A stretch of 64,000 nucleotides of DNA from Gadus chalcogrammus (Eukaryota > Chordata > Actinopteri > Gadiformes > Gadidae), in the NCBI RefSeq assembly GCF_026213295.1, contig NC_079427.1, positions 27,979,746 to 28,043,745 on the forward strand, in the 5' to 3' direction. The stretch's first letter is position 1. Every line of letters starts with the position of its first letter. A model generated the notes under the pieces. It ran no database searches. It was not told the DNA's origin and saw only the letters and a program-made list of their open reading frames with translations. The translations under genes and the position numbers were made by a program. Of the stretch, positions 23,001 to 32,919 are shown piece by piece.

Positions 23001-24894
23001 TATGTGGTACTAACAACACACACCTCACTAAAAATTTATATTTTGCTCCTCCTATTTTATTTAAATATTTTAAGAATCCCATTCATTTCCTATGGGAAAT
23101 TGCATTTTGCTCAATAGCTTCCGAGTTATAGGACCCAGAGGCCCCAGACCAATGTTGACCTGTCCTACTATGTGGTACTAACAACACACACCTCACTAAA
23201 AAATAATATTTTGCTCCTCCTATTTTATTTAAATATTTTAAGAATCCCATTCATTTCCTATGGGAAATTGCTTTTTGCTCAATAGCTTCCGAGTTATAGG
23301 ACCCAGAGGCCCAGACCAATGTTGACCTGTCCTACTATGTGGTACTAACAACACACACCTCACTAAAAATTAATATTTTGCTCCTCCTATTTTATTTAAA
23401 TATTTTAAGAATCCCATTCATTTCCTATGGGAAATTGCTTTTTGCTCAATAGCTTCCGAGTTATAGGACCCAGAGGCCCCAGACCAATGTTGACCTGTCC
23501 TACTATGTGGTACTAACAACACACACCTCACTAAAAATTAATATTTTGCTCCTCCTATTTTATTTAAATATTTTAAGAATCCCATTCATTTCCTATGGAA
23601 GACGGCTTTTTGCTCAATAGCTTCCGAGGTATGGGACCATGAGGCCCCAGACCAATTTAGACCTGTTCTACTATGTGGTACTAACAACACCACCTCACTA
23701 AAAATTAATATTTTGCTCCTCCTATTTTATTTAAATATTTTAAGAATCCCATTCATTTCCTATGGAAGACGGCTTTTTGCTCAATAGCTTCCGAGTTATG
23801 GGACCCAGAGGCCCCAGACCAATTTAGACCGGTTCTACTATGTGGTACTAACAACACACACCTCACTAAAAAATATATTTTGCTCCTCCTATTTTATTTA
23901 AATATTTTAATCCCAATCATTTCCTATGGGAAATTGCTTTTTGCTCAATAGCTTCCGAGTTATAGGACCCAGAGGCCCCAGACCAATGTTCACCTGTTCT
24001 ACTATGTGGTACTAACAACACACACCTCACTAAAAATTAATATTTTGCACCTCCTATTTAATTTAAATATTTTAAGAATCCCATTCATTTCCAATGGGAA
24101 ATTGCTTTTTGCTCAATAGCTTCCGAGTTATAGGAGCCAGTGGCCCCAGACCAATGTTGACCTGTCCTACTATGTGGTACTAACAACACACACCTCACTA
24201 AAAATTTATATTTTGCTCCTCCTATTTTATTTAAATATTTTAAGAATCCCATTCATTTCCTATGGGAAATTGCATTTTGCTCAATAGCTTCCGAGTTATA
24301 GGACCCAGAGGCCCCAGACCAATGTTGACCTGTCCTACTATGTGGTACTAACAACACACACCTCACTAAAAAATTATATTTTGCTCCTCCTATTTTATTT
24401 AAATATTTTAAGAATCCCATTCATTTCCTATGGAAAACGGCTTTTTGCTCAATAGCTTCTGAGTTATGGGACCCAGAGGCCCAGACCAATTTAGACATGT
24501 TCTACTATGTGGTACTAACAACACACACCTCACTAAAAATTAATATTTTGCTCCTCCTATTTTATTTAAATATTTTAAGAATCCCATTCATTTCCTATGG
24601 GAAATTGCATTTTGCTCAATAGCTTCCGAGTTATAGGACCCAGAGGCCCCAGACCAATGTTGACCTGTCCTACTATGTGGTACTAACAACACACACCTCA
24701 CTAAAAATTAATATTTTGCTCCTCCTATTTTATTTAAATATTTTAAGAATCCCATTCATTTCCTATGGAAAACGGCTTTTTGCTCAATAGCTTCTGAGTT
24801 ATGGGACCCAGAGGCCCCAGACCAATTTAGACATGTTCTACTATGTGGTACGAACAACACACACCTCACTAAAAATTAATATTTTGCTCCTCCA
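20017..24894 (+). repeat. Satellite, about 169-bp monomers with higher-order repeat
   Basis: About 29 tandem monomers. Each contains CATTCATTTCCTATGG, TTTTTGCTCAATAGCTTCCG, GGACCCAGAGGCCCCAGACC, CTACTATGTGGTACTAAC and TTTGCTCCTCC. Two monomer classes alternate irregularly: type A (GGGAAATTGC, TTATAGGACC, ATGTTGACCTGTCC) and type B (GGAAGACGGC, TTATGGGACC, ATTTAGACCTGTTC). Diagnostic variants recur in the same order at an offset of about 2,178 bp (GTTAGAGG at 20441 and 22621; GAGGTATGGGACCATG near 21447 and 23626; GCACCTCC at 21871 and 24047), so a 13-monomer block was duplicated. No coding potential. Confidence 0.95.
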
Positions 24895-25830
24895 GAAACC
24901 CAGAAACCCCAGACCAATGCAGACCAACACAGCCTGACTCCGAGAACATCAAATACCGACTGTTGGCCAAGGCACTTGAACGTCGGTGGCTGACGGGAAA
25001 GGTACCCTTCGGCGTAGTCTGCAGACGGAAATGGGGTGCTCCAGCAGCCGATTCACTCCTGTATTAACCCGACTACGTCTCCAATAGACGCTGTGAGCAT
25101 CTCTCCTATTGGATGTTTTTTTGGATATTTTTCTGTGAAAATGGCGGAAATACTTTTTATTCTGGGTGGGTAAGATATTTATGCATAGTTACACTATTAA
25201 AATTGTTTACGTAAAAATTTTAGTGAGCGTTCCGCAGCATTGAGAAGAGCTGGAATAAATATAAATATGTTTATATATTTATTTATTATATACGGAGACC
25301 ACCAGACTTCCTCGAAGCAACGAGAATGGTCTATTAAATTCAAAATGGGATTTAAGGGATACAGTGCCATACGGTCCATCGCCATACGACAGATATGAAT
25401 TAAATTCATAGAATTTACGAGTCGATGGTCAATGGTCGGATACAGATCTTGTTATAACGACAATTGAATAAAAGCTATGGTCTACTTATAATATTATAAC
25501 AAAATAATTGTACATTTAATTATTTATATAATATATATTTTAATATTTAATTAATTAAATACAATAACGTCTGTAAACATGTGCCATGCCTAGGTTTTTT
25601 GGCCTTTTCTTTTCAATGGGCCTGCGTCCACGTCACGTAACTCTCATGGTTGCTATGTCAGCCCCCTCTGCTCCTTACATGGCTCCAAACCACGTGGGCG
25701 GCAACGGAGCTGCCGTCAATTATGTTGTTTTTGTCATAGGGTCCGCTGTTTAGGAAATAGACAGATATTCCAAGGTTTCCTTCGAAAGGCACCTTGGAAT
25801 ATGTATCTATTCCCTGCAGTTTAGACATAA
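24895..25830. other. Spacer between inverted satellite arrays
   Basis: Non-repetitive stretch with no gene. It contains a 38-bp near-palindrome at 25765-25802 (arms ATATTCCAAGGT / ACCTTGGAATAT) and AT-rich sequence at 25480-25570. Confidence 0.6.
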
Positions 25831-26191
25831 TTAATACAACATTGGTCAACATTGGTCTGGGGCCTCTGGGTCCCATAACTCGGAAGCTATTGAGCAAAAA
25901 GCCGTCTTCCATAGGAAATGAATGGGATTCTTAAAATATTTAAATAAAATAGGAGGAGCAAAATATTAATTTTTAGTGAGGTGTGTGTTGTTAGTACCAC
26001 ATAGTAGAACAGGTCTAAATTGGTCTGGGGCCTCTGGGTCCCATAACTCGGAAGCTATTGAGCAAAAAGCCGTCTTCCATAGGAAATTAATGGGATTCTT
26101 AAATATTTAAATAAAATAGGAGGAGCAAAATATTAATTTTTAGTGAGGTGTGTGTTGTTAGTACCACATAGTAGAACAGGTCTAAATTGGT
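25831..26191 (-). repeat. Same satellite, inverted orientation
   Basis: Two type-B monomers appear as the reverse complement of the 20.0-24.9 kb array (GGTCTGGGGCCTCTGGGTCC, CGGAAGCTATTGAGC) and are cut off by the assembly gap. Confidence 0.95.
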
Positions 26192-26291
26192 NNNNNNNNN
26201 NNNNNNNNNNNNNNNNNNNNNNNNNNNNNNNNNNNNNNNNNNNNNNNNNNNNNNNNNNNNNNNNNNNNNNNNNNNNNNNNNNNNNNNNNNN
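26192..26291. other. Assembly gap (100 N)
   Basis: Exactly 100 N, the usual placeholder for a gap of unknown size, placed within the inverted satellite. The true array length is unknown, and the two sides need not be adjacent. Confidence 0.98.
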
Positions 26292-26431
26292 TATAAATAT
26301 TTATATATATATATATATATCTATATCATATCCCATATACGGATATGTTATCGGTACCCCCAGTACTATATATAAATATATCTCCCGGTTTCATAAAATA
26401 GTAGGGTAGATTAAAAAACGCCTTATTACGC

Positions 26432-26505
<74 letters not shown>

Positions 26506-26799
26506 CCAAATCACTCTGCATAGTACCAGGGAGCCATCAAACAGCACGTGTCTTCCATAGACAGCTCCCCCATAATCAACATGGAGCCGGGGGGTGCCCG
26601 TCAGACATATGTGTAACAATAGAGGTGTTGCTTCTCCACAGACATTAAGGCATCGAATACACCCCACCGTTTCCATTGGCATTGAATTACACTTTTATCC
26701 TACACTACTTACAAACACATTTGTTATAAGAATTGTACCATATAATGATGCTGCTGTCCACATATTGTTAATAGAATCATAGCCCATGAAACATCTGTT

Positions 26800-26853
<54 letters not shown>

Positions 26854-27172
26854 TGCACACACACACACACACACACACACACAAGACACACACCACACAC
26901 ACACCACACGAGACATCAAACAGCACGTGACGATCTTCCTACCGCCAGTGCCCCATCTCACACTCTCTAGGGCCTTGGCTGTATGCCCACTTCCTCCATC
27001 AATGGTCTCGCCCTGCAATCCGCATAGATCACTGGCTATCCAACAACACAGTGATCATTCTGCTAACATCCTGGCCGCTTTGACGACCGGCTGTCCTGCC
27101 TACAACACGGTGATCTTCCTGTTAACACCCCTACAGTTCAGCCGATTCGACTCCGCATATCCCTAGCACACC

Positions 27173-27223
<51 letters not shown>

Positions 27224-27440
27224 TAATCACACCTCTGTCTATACAGATCCCGCACCCCAGCGACCCCTGCAGGTTCACCACTGGCATTACACGGATCAGC
27301 CCTACACGAAGGGGTTATGCTTTATGAACCATCATAAAACATAAACAGGAAGTGGTACCTGTGAATAGGGATCCCCCTTCACCCCCACCCCCTCCCAAAC
27401 CGGAAGTGAGTTCAGATAGGAATGGTACCAAACAGTACGT
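26292..27440. repeat. Microsatellite-rich region
   Basis: TA tract 26303-26321; (CA)n at 26434-26503, 26801-26882 (interrupted) and 27173-27218. CATCAAACAGCACGTG occurs at about 26532 and 26917, and a related CAAACAGTACGTATGATC near 27429, so the region looks like diverged copies of one longer repeat. No protein-coding gene; HTHTHT/VCVCVC frames are repeat artefacts. Confidence 0.8.
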
Positions 27441-28440
27441 ATGATCAACTACTCACGGTTTCTCATTTCACTGCTATGCCGACGACACACAGCTCTATGT
27501 CAATGCCACAGCTGCCACCCCACCTTTAACATCACCGTCATCCCCATCAAACTCACCGCGTGCCTGGAGGAGATAAAGGTATGGATGGAGCACAATTTCC
27601 TCCAACTCAACAGCGCCAAAACCGAAGCCATCCTGATCGGCACCTCTCACCAGACCAAATCATCATCCATAACCAGCATCAGTTTTTCTGGCTCAAATAT
27701 CCCTCTCTCATCAACAGTAACAAATCTTGGTGTAAAATTGGACCCCCAGCTCACTTTTGAATCCCATATCAACCACCTCTGCAAGACCTCCTTCTATCAC
27801 CTCCGCAACATTTCCAAACTCCGCCCATTCTCTCACTCTCAGACTCCGAAAAACTAGTCCATGCCTTTATCTCCTCCAGACTGGACTACTGTAACGCCAC
27901 TACTCATCGGAGATCCCTAGCAAGAGCCTGCAGAGGCTCAATACGTACAAAACTCTGCAGCTAGGATCCTGATGAGAGTGCGTAAGGCATGAGCACATTA
28001 GCCCATTCTCACTCACTCCACGGCTTCCGGTTTCCACCCGGATTGAGTACAAGGTTTCCCTCCTCACTCACCAATCTATCCAGGACATGCCCCCCCCATA
28101 CCGCAAAGAACTTCTAAACCCACATAGCACACACGCTCCCTCCGCTCCACTCACTCTAACCTCCTCCACATACCCAGACCAAACTGAGGACCATGGAGAT
28201 AGGGCCTTCAGTGTTGCCGCCCCACGCCTGTGGAACGCCCTCCCTGGCACCTTGAGGGCACCCACAATCCACTGATTGTTTTAAAAAGGTCTTAAAACAT
28301 TATTTTTAAAAAACCTTTGGCTCGCACTCTTAGATGTTTTTAAAACCCCCTTTTTATTTTATTTTTATTTTTAACCTGTAGCCCTTTTGAGATCTTCGGA
28401 TGAAAAGGGGCACTATAAATTAAATTTATATTATTATTAT
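27441..28440 (+). mobile_element. 5'-truncated L2-type LINE
   Basis: Starts within the reverse transcriptase palm: FHCYADDTQLYV, whose YADD is the catalytic aspartate pair, then (after a frameshift near 27530) LEEIKVWMEHNFLQLNSAKT and NLGVKLDPQLTFESHI, then SRLDYCN, and a C-terminal FSVAAPRLWNALPGTLR block at 28210-28260. The 3' end GGGGCACTATAAATTAAA...(TTA)n at 28400-28440 is typical of L2 elements. Several frameshifts make it dead. Its tail abuts the Gypsy element. Confidence 0.85.
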
Positions 28441-28462
28441 CCCGAATATGAATCTACCAGAA

Positions 28463-28980
28463 CTAAGTAGTGCTGGCCATTCCATTCGAAAATGTCTGTG
28501 GCCACTGTCGACCATGGCAGATCCGGGATGGGGTGAAGTTTGAGTGGTTCCTTCCGTTGATGTGGTTTTGTGCTGTTGCAGACGGAGCACGATAGAGTCT
28601 CTCTCTCAATGTCTTTGACATGGAGGGCCAGAACACAATGTCTCTAGCCCTGCGTTTTGTTGCTTCTGTGCCAGGGTGGCCTCTGTGCAGAATTGCAATG
28701 TACTCACGCTGTAGGGATTGTGGTATGACCGCCTTGGGTCCCTTCATGATGACACCGTCTTCAATCGTCAGCTCATCTCCAACGTGAAGTACTGGCGTAC
28801 ACTTGTTGGCAGGTTGGCTTCCCGCTTGGGCTATCCATGCTGGATGATTTTGCAAAGTGCCTGCAGGTCTTTGTCCTCTGCTGTGTGTTCTCTGAGCTCT
28901 TCGAGACGTGAGGAGGAGATGTGTTGGATAGTCACCTCAAAATTAGCCTTCTCATTGCTGTGCTGTTCTGTTGTTTTCAT
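28463..28980 (-). pseudogene. Gypsy integrase N-terminal zinc-finger fragment
   Basis: The minus frame shows KGKHMYLADTLSRAP (RNase H-integrase linker), then HRGHPGTEATKRRARDIVFW, the H-X3-H half of the HHCC finger. After LRER the frame is lost. Integrase catalysis (D,D,E) is not present. Confidence 0.75.
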
Positions 28981-29065
28981 TGGAGCACGAGACAATGTGT
29001 CTGCCAGGTACATATGCTTTCCCTTCTTGTAGAGCAGCTGAAAGTGTATCTCTGCAGTCGCAGCA

Positions 29066-30002
29066 TCATGCGCTGTAGCCTTGCCGGGGCCGTGTGTAGG
29101 GGTTTTGACAGAATAGTGACGGTTGGTGGTCGGTCTCAATCTGGATGTGCTTGCCATAGATGTAGTCGTTGAACTTGGAACACGCTAACAGAACAGCGAG
29201 AAGTTCCTTTTCAATCTGCGCGTAGCGCATCTCGGTCGGCGTCAAGGAGCGGGAAGCATAGGCGATGGGGGCACCATCCTGTAGACACGCCTCCCCAAGG
29301 CCATACTGGGAAGCATCGCAGGTTAGCGTTACTGGCTTTTTCACATCGTAGTGTCTCAGCGTTGGTGGGCTGGCAAGAGACCTCTTGAGCGTGTCGAAAA
29401 CATTCTGGTGTTGTTCATACCAGCACCAATCACAGTCCTTGTGCGTCAGCTGATGTAAGGGAGCAGAGAACTCACTGATGTTCGGGATGAAACGGGCCAT
29501 GTAATTTATAACGCAGAGGAAGCACTTCAACGCTGCGCCATTGTCTGGTGCTGGCATTTCCGCAATTGCTCTTGTTTTGAACGGGTCAGGCTTGAGCCCG
29601 TCGCTCGTGAATATGTGACCGACGTAGCTGATCTCCCTCTGCCTGAATTTGTACTTAAGCGGATTAAGTCTCAGGTTAACATCCCGTGCTCGATCGAGGA
29701 CCTTCTTCAGGTTCTTGTCATGTTTCTTCTTCGCCATTTCCCCCGACAATGATGCCATCAACTATTACCGCACACGGGTAGCCAGCAAAGATCTGCTCCA
29801 TCGTGTGTTGAAACACTTCGCTGGCGGAGCTGATGCCAAATGCCATTCTCAGGAACCTGAACCTCCCAAATGGTGTACTGAATGTCGTCAGCTTGGAGGA
29901 GTCCTTGTGCAGGGGAATCTGCCAGAATGAGCTCTTAGCGTCTAATGTAGAGAACACTGTGGAGTGGGGCATTTGCGCAGCTACGTCATCCCCAGTGCGC
30001 AT
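29066..30002 (-). pseudogene. Gypsy reverse transcriptase / RNase H
   Basis: RT blocks in order: STLDAKSSFWQIPLHKDS, TTFSTPFGRFRFLRMAFGI, FQHTMEQIF, then AVIVDGIIVGG where the catalytic V-D-D-I is expected; the second aspartate is Gly. After a frameshift at about 29740: LRLNPLKYKFRQREISYVGH, DWCWYEQHQNVFDTLK, and the tether/RNase H start VTLTCDASQYGLGEA and EMRYAQIEKELLAVLLAC. The catalytic change plus frameshifts indicate loss of function. Confidence 0.85.
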
Positions 30003-30984
30003 GGGTAATGAGGGCGTTTGAGCACTTTGTTTAAGTTCACGTGGGTCGATGCCAGAGTCTTATGTGGGGGTCGCCACCATGGCTGAGACCCATTTCACTT
30101 GGTTCCGAAACTGAGTTATGACGCCTAAGCTCATCATCCTGTCCAGTTCTGCCTGACATTACTCACGCATTGCTACTGGTAAGCGACGTGCCGGCCTGAC
30201 CACCGGTTGTGCCTCAGGGTCAAGTGTAATTTTGTCGGTGATAGGGAGCGTGCCCCACATCGTCTGTGAAGAGAGGCCCTTCCTTCAACAAAGTTGGTGC
30301 ACTTCCTTACTGAAAGTGACTAGGCCCATGCGAACGCTGTCTCGCATGCCAAGCAGTGGCTGCACATCTTGCTCCACTACCTGGAAGCGCAAGTCGTATG
30401 GCTGACATGCTGACAGGCAGGATAGATGTATTGAGCCGGCTGAGGGGATTTAATCTCCTCCATATGCGACAAGCCTCGTCCTCCTTGAGGTGTCCAATCT
30501 CTCTTTGCGTCTCACTTGTGTCAATGCGTCGCTTGACAGCACATTACACTTCGCCTCAGTATCTACTTTGAGTTCCCAAAGGCTTCCCATTGACATAGAC
30601 TGTGCAGAAAATGTCCTCTTTTTCTTCCCCTGTTGTCAACCACGTCAGTGGCTATGGAAAGTCATCCACATAGTATGACTCGTCACTGCTGCTTGAGCCT
30701 GGGCAGTATCAACCACATTGACTGCTCTCCCTTGCCTGTACTTGTGGGAGCTCTGTGTTGATCTGCAACTCGTTTGAAATGGGTTCCACCTGTTGCACTT
30801 GTGGCACTGCTGGCCAAATGCAGGGCACTTTCCCTTGTCTGGGTCATGTTTATATCCACAGTTGCGGCAGGTGACGTCCGGCTGTAAGCTTTCACTTTCA
30901 GTCATCATCATCATCAGTTTTTCCCGCTGGGCGCATATCTGGCCTTGGGGCGCTACTGCTGGAGAGTTGGAAGTCTCTGTTCCG

Positions 30985-31140
30985 CAGCAGCTGTCGAAGA
31001 CAGACAGGATGTCTGTCTTCGACATCACGACATCAGTCAGGGTTAGGTACCTTGTCAAGGACACCTCGACACTCGAGGTCCGAACCAGCAACCTTCAGGT
31101 TACCAGCCAACCCGCTCTACCTCCTGAGCTACTGCCGCCC
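30985..31140 (-). mobile_element. tRNA-derived SINE in Gypsy gag
   Basis: On the minus strand from 31140: GGGCGGCAGTAGCTCAGGAGGTAGAGCGGG contains a pol III A box (TAGCTCAGGAGG), and GGTTCGGAC at 31086-31078 is a B box, spaced as in tRNA genes. The cloverleaf is degenerate and there is a non-tRNA tail, so it is a SINE and not a tRNA gene. Confidence 0.7.
30992..31024. repeat. Perfect 15-bp-arm hairpin
   Basis: TGTCGAAGACAGACA, three-base loop GGA, then its exact reverse complement. It lies at the SINE tail/gag junction. Confidence 0.9.
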
Positions 31141-31901
31141 AGCGTATGTCTTTAGTTTAAATGGGCGTTGCTGTGACTGCTTTGTCTTGAAACGTACGGT
31201 GTCCACATTCGTCGTGCTGTGTGTCGATGCAGCAAGAGTCTTGGTGCGCTGTTCTGTTATTTCGTGAATTTGACAAATTTCAATCGCTTTTATCAGGGTT
31301 AGCTCGCTGTTGCGGAGTAGGATCTTCCTTACACTGTCATTGTGTATGCCTGTGACAAGTCTGTCCTTAACCAGCTCATCTTGTAGATTTCCAAATCTGC
31401 ATGTCTTCACTTTTATTCCTTAAATCACTCACATAGGCTTCCACAGTCTCACCTTGTCTTTGGTTCCTGGTGAAGAACACGTGTCTTTCCATAGTGACGT
31501 TGGTTTGCGGGTTGCAAAGCTCACGGAATTTCCTTTTCAGGCACTCGGGGTCCTCTCTCGATTCGGCGGGAAGTAGTCTCCACTCCGTCATCATCAACAA
31601 CAGCGGGAGCATATACAAAAGAACGTTCGCGTTCTATGGCTTCCGAGCCCGCCAGGTTCAGCAGGAATAAAGGCTTGTGTACGTGGAGTTTGTCTGAACA
31701 TGCTGCCGCAACAAATATGTCGTATTCCTGTTCAAATATCCTCCAGTTTTCCGCGACTTTCCCGTCAAACACCAGTGGGTCTGGTTTGCGGAATCCCTCG
31801 GCCATTCTGCTGCTAACGTTAGCACCCACTCAGTCACTGTAGCTGGAACACAACGTCTACCCGTATTAACGCTCCTCCGTCTTTGGATGCAACAGGTCCG
31901 A

Positions 31902-31914
31902 TACTTCTGACACC
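31902..31914 (-). promoter_or_regulatory. Gypsy primer binding site
   Basis: TGGTGTCAGAAGT directly follows the LTR end on the minus strand; TGG start and position are typical of a tRNA primer site. The tRNA species is not assigned. Confidence 0.6.
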
Positions 31915-32128
31915 ATGTTTTTATGATGTGTTCAATAATAGTCCTTTGTATCTTTCAGGATATTTATTTAACATTCACAGGGTTCATCAACTACAGGCAT
32001 CTCTTGGGTGGCCAACGAAACTATATTCTTCCGACCTCCGTACCAGCACGCATGCGCACATAACTTCTCGCTCGGTACGGTGGCTCACCTGTGACCAATG
32101 CGTAATGAGCATTGCATATCGTTCTACA
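31915..32128 (-). mobile_element. Gypsy 5' LTR
   Basis: 214 bp beginning TGTAGAACG and ending AAAAACA on the minus strand (TGT...ACA), with AATAAATAT poly-A context near 31965. Confidence 0.7.
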
Positions 32129-32587
32129 GGCCTATGCTATTATGGTCTGCGACCCTCCAATCAGTGCTTTGCGGCTGCGGTGGCGAATGTCGTAGATTTC
32201 TATTAACGACTTATCTAATTCACTTCAACTAGCTATATGCAATGAGGAATCGGAGAGTCCAGGTCAAGTATAGATGGAGAGTTTATTGCCACCCACACAA
32301 CGAGAGACAACAAAGCCGAGTGGTATCTGCAAATACACTCCAGAATGACTCCCGTACTGCTCCTTATATCCCCATCCTTACACAATACAAAGTTGGACTT
32401 CATCAAATATTGATGTGCATAGCTATGTTTTTCTGGGTCATACTGTGTGGATGTCAGCTTATTCTCATGTCTTCTAGGTCCCAACTGTGACTTTTGAACA
32501 TATATTATCTTTATACAAACAGAGATGATGCACACGTGTGGATTTGTCAAGCATTGTCTTCAGAGAGTACATCAGATAGGAATAGGC
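32129..32587. other. hAT-related remnant and unassigned sequence
   Basis: GGCCTATGCTATTATGGTCTG and about 60 bp around it are nearly identical to 45977-46035 inside the innermost hAT, so the Gypsy element entered another copy of that hAT. The rest (32220-32580) has no recognised gene. Confidence 0.55.
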
Positions 32588-32915
32588 CAGTGGCGTTTTC
32601 TCCGGAGGCCAAGGGAAGCCAGGCTTCCCTGTTTTTTTAGGCTGTAGTTGTCATCCAATAAAAACATTTATATTAACAGTTTCGTTAATTATTTTGTGCT
32701 GTGTTGCTGTCATTTCTTCCCCATTTTTCTTCCTCCTCATTGACAATTTCACAATGCGCGATACTGCGCCCCTTTTATATACTGAAGGCGCGGCGAAACA
32801 CGACACTGCACACTGCGAGGAAGCCAGCCCGAGCTGGCATCCCTTGGTGAAAAAAAAAGAAAGAATTGACCATTGACGTTTCAATGAAGAAAAACTATAC
32901 ACAACCGGATTGGCT
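32588..32915 (-). mobile_element. hAT fragment with transposase N-terminus
   Basis: CAGTGGCGTTTTCTCCGGAGG at 32590 is an hAT-type terminus. The minus frame at 32902-32800 starts SLKRQWSILSFF, the K-R-x-x-S-I-x-S-F-F motif at the start of many hAT transposases. Nothing after it is readable. Confidence 0.45.
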
Positions 32916-32919
32916 AGCC

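Larger units (their letters stand above)
30645..31829 (-). pseudogene. Gypsy gag (capsid and zinc knuckles)
   Basis: Starts at 31829 (MGANVSSRMAEGFRKPDPL; the second Met fits the family start better). Capsid pieces include KRKFRELCNPQTNVTMERH and FFTRNQRQGETVEAYVSDLR, then CRFGNLQDELVKDRLVTGI in another frame. Nucleocapsid cysteines CRNCGYKHDPDKGKC and CHKCNRWNPFQTSC follow at about 30890-30790. A tRNA-derived SINE separates capsid and nucleocapsid parts. Confidence 0.8.
28441..32128 (-). mobile_element. Ty3/Gypsy retrotransposon, decayed, 3' end missing
   Basis: Minus-strand order: LTR (31915-32128), primer site (31902-31914), gag (31829-30645, with a SINE insert), RT (30002-29500), RNase H (29440-28980), and the integrase zinc-finger part (28855-28463). 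Integrase core and the 3' LTR are absent at the junction with the LINE. Frames are broken in many places. Confidence 0.85.

Noticed and set aside
20017..24894. CRISPR-like repeat array
   Set aside because: The repeats are contiguous 169-bp monomers without unique spacers, in a vertebrate-type genome; it is a satellite.
26143..27166. ORFs rich in VCVCVC, HTHTHT or X residues
   Set aside because: They are translations of CA/GT microsatellites and of the N gap.
31078..31140. tRNA gene with A and B boxes
   Set aside because: The boxes are good, but the cloverleaf does not close and the sequence continues into a non-tRNA body inside a Gypsy gag; it is a SINE.
28718..31842. Plus-strand ORFs across the Gypsy element
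   Set aside because: They are antisense shadows of gag, RT and integrase, which carry recognisable motifs on the minus strand.
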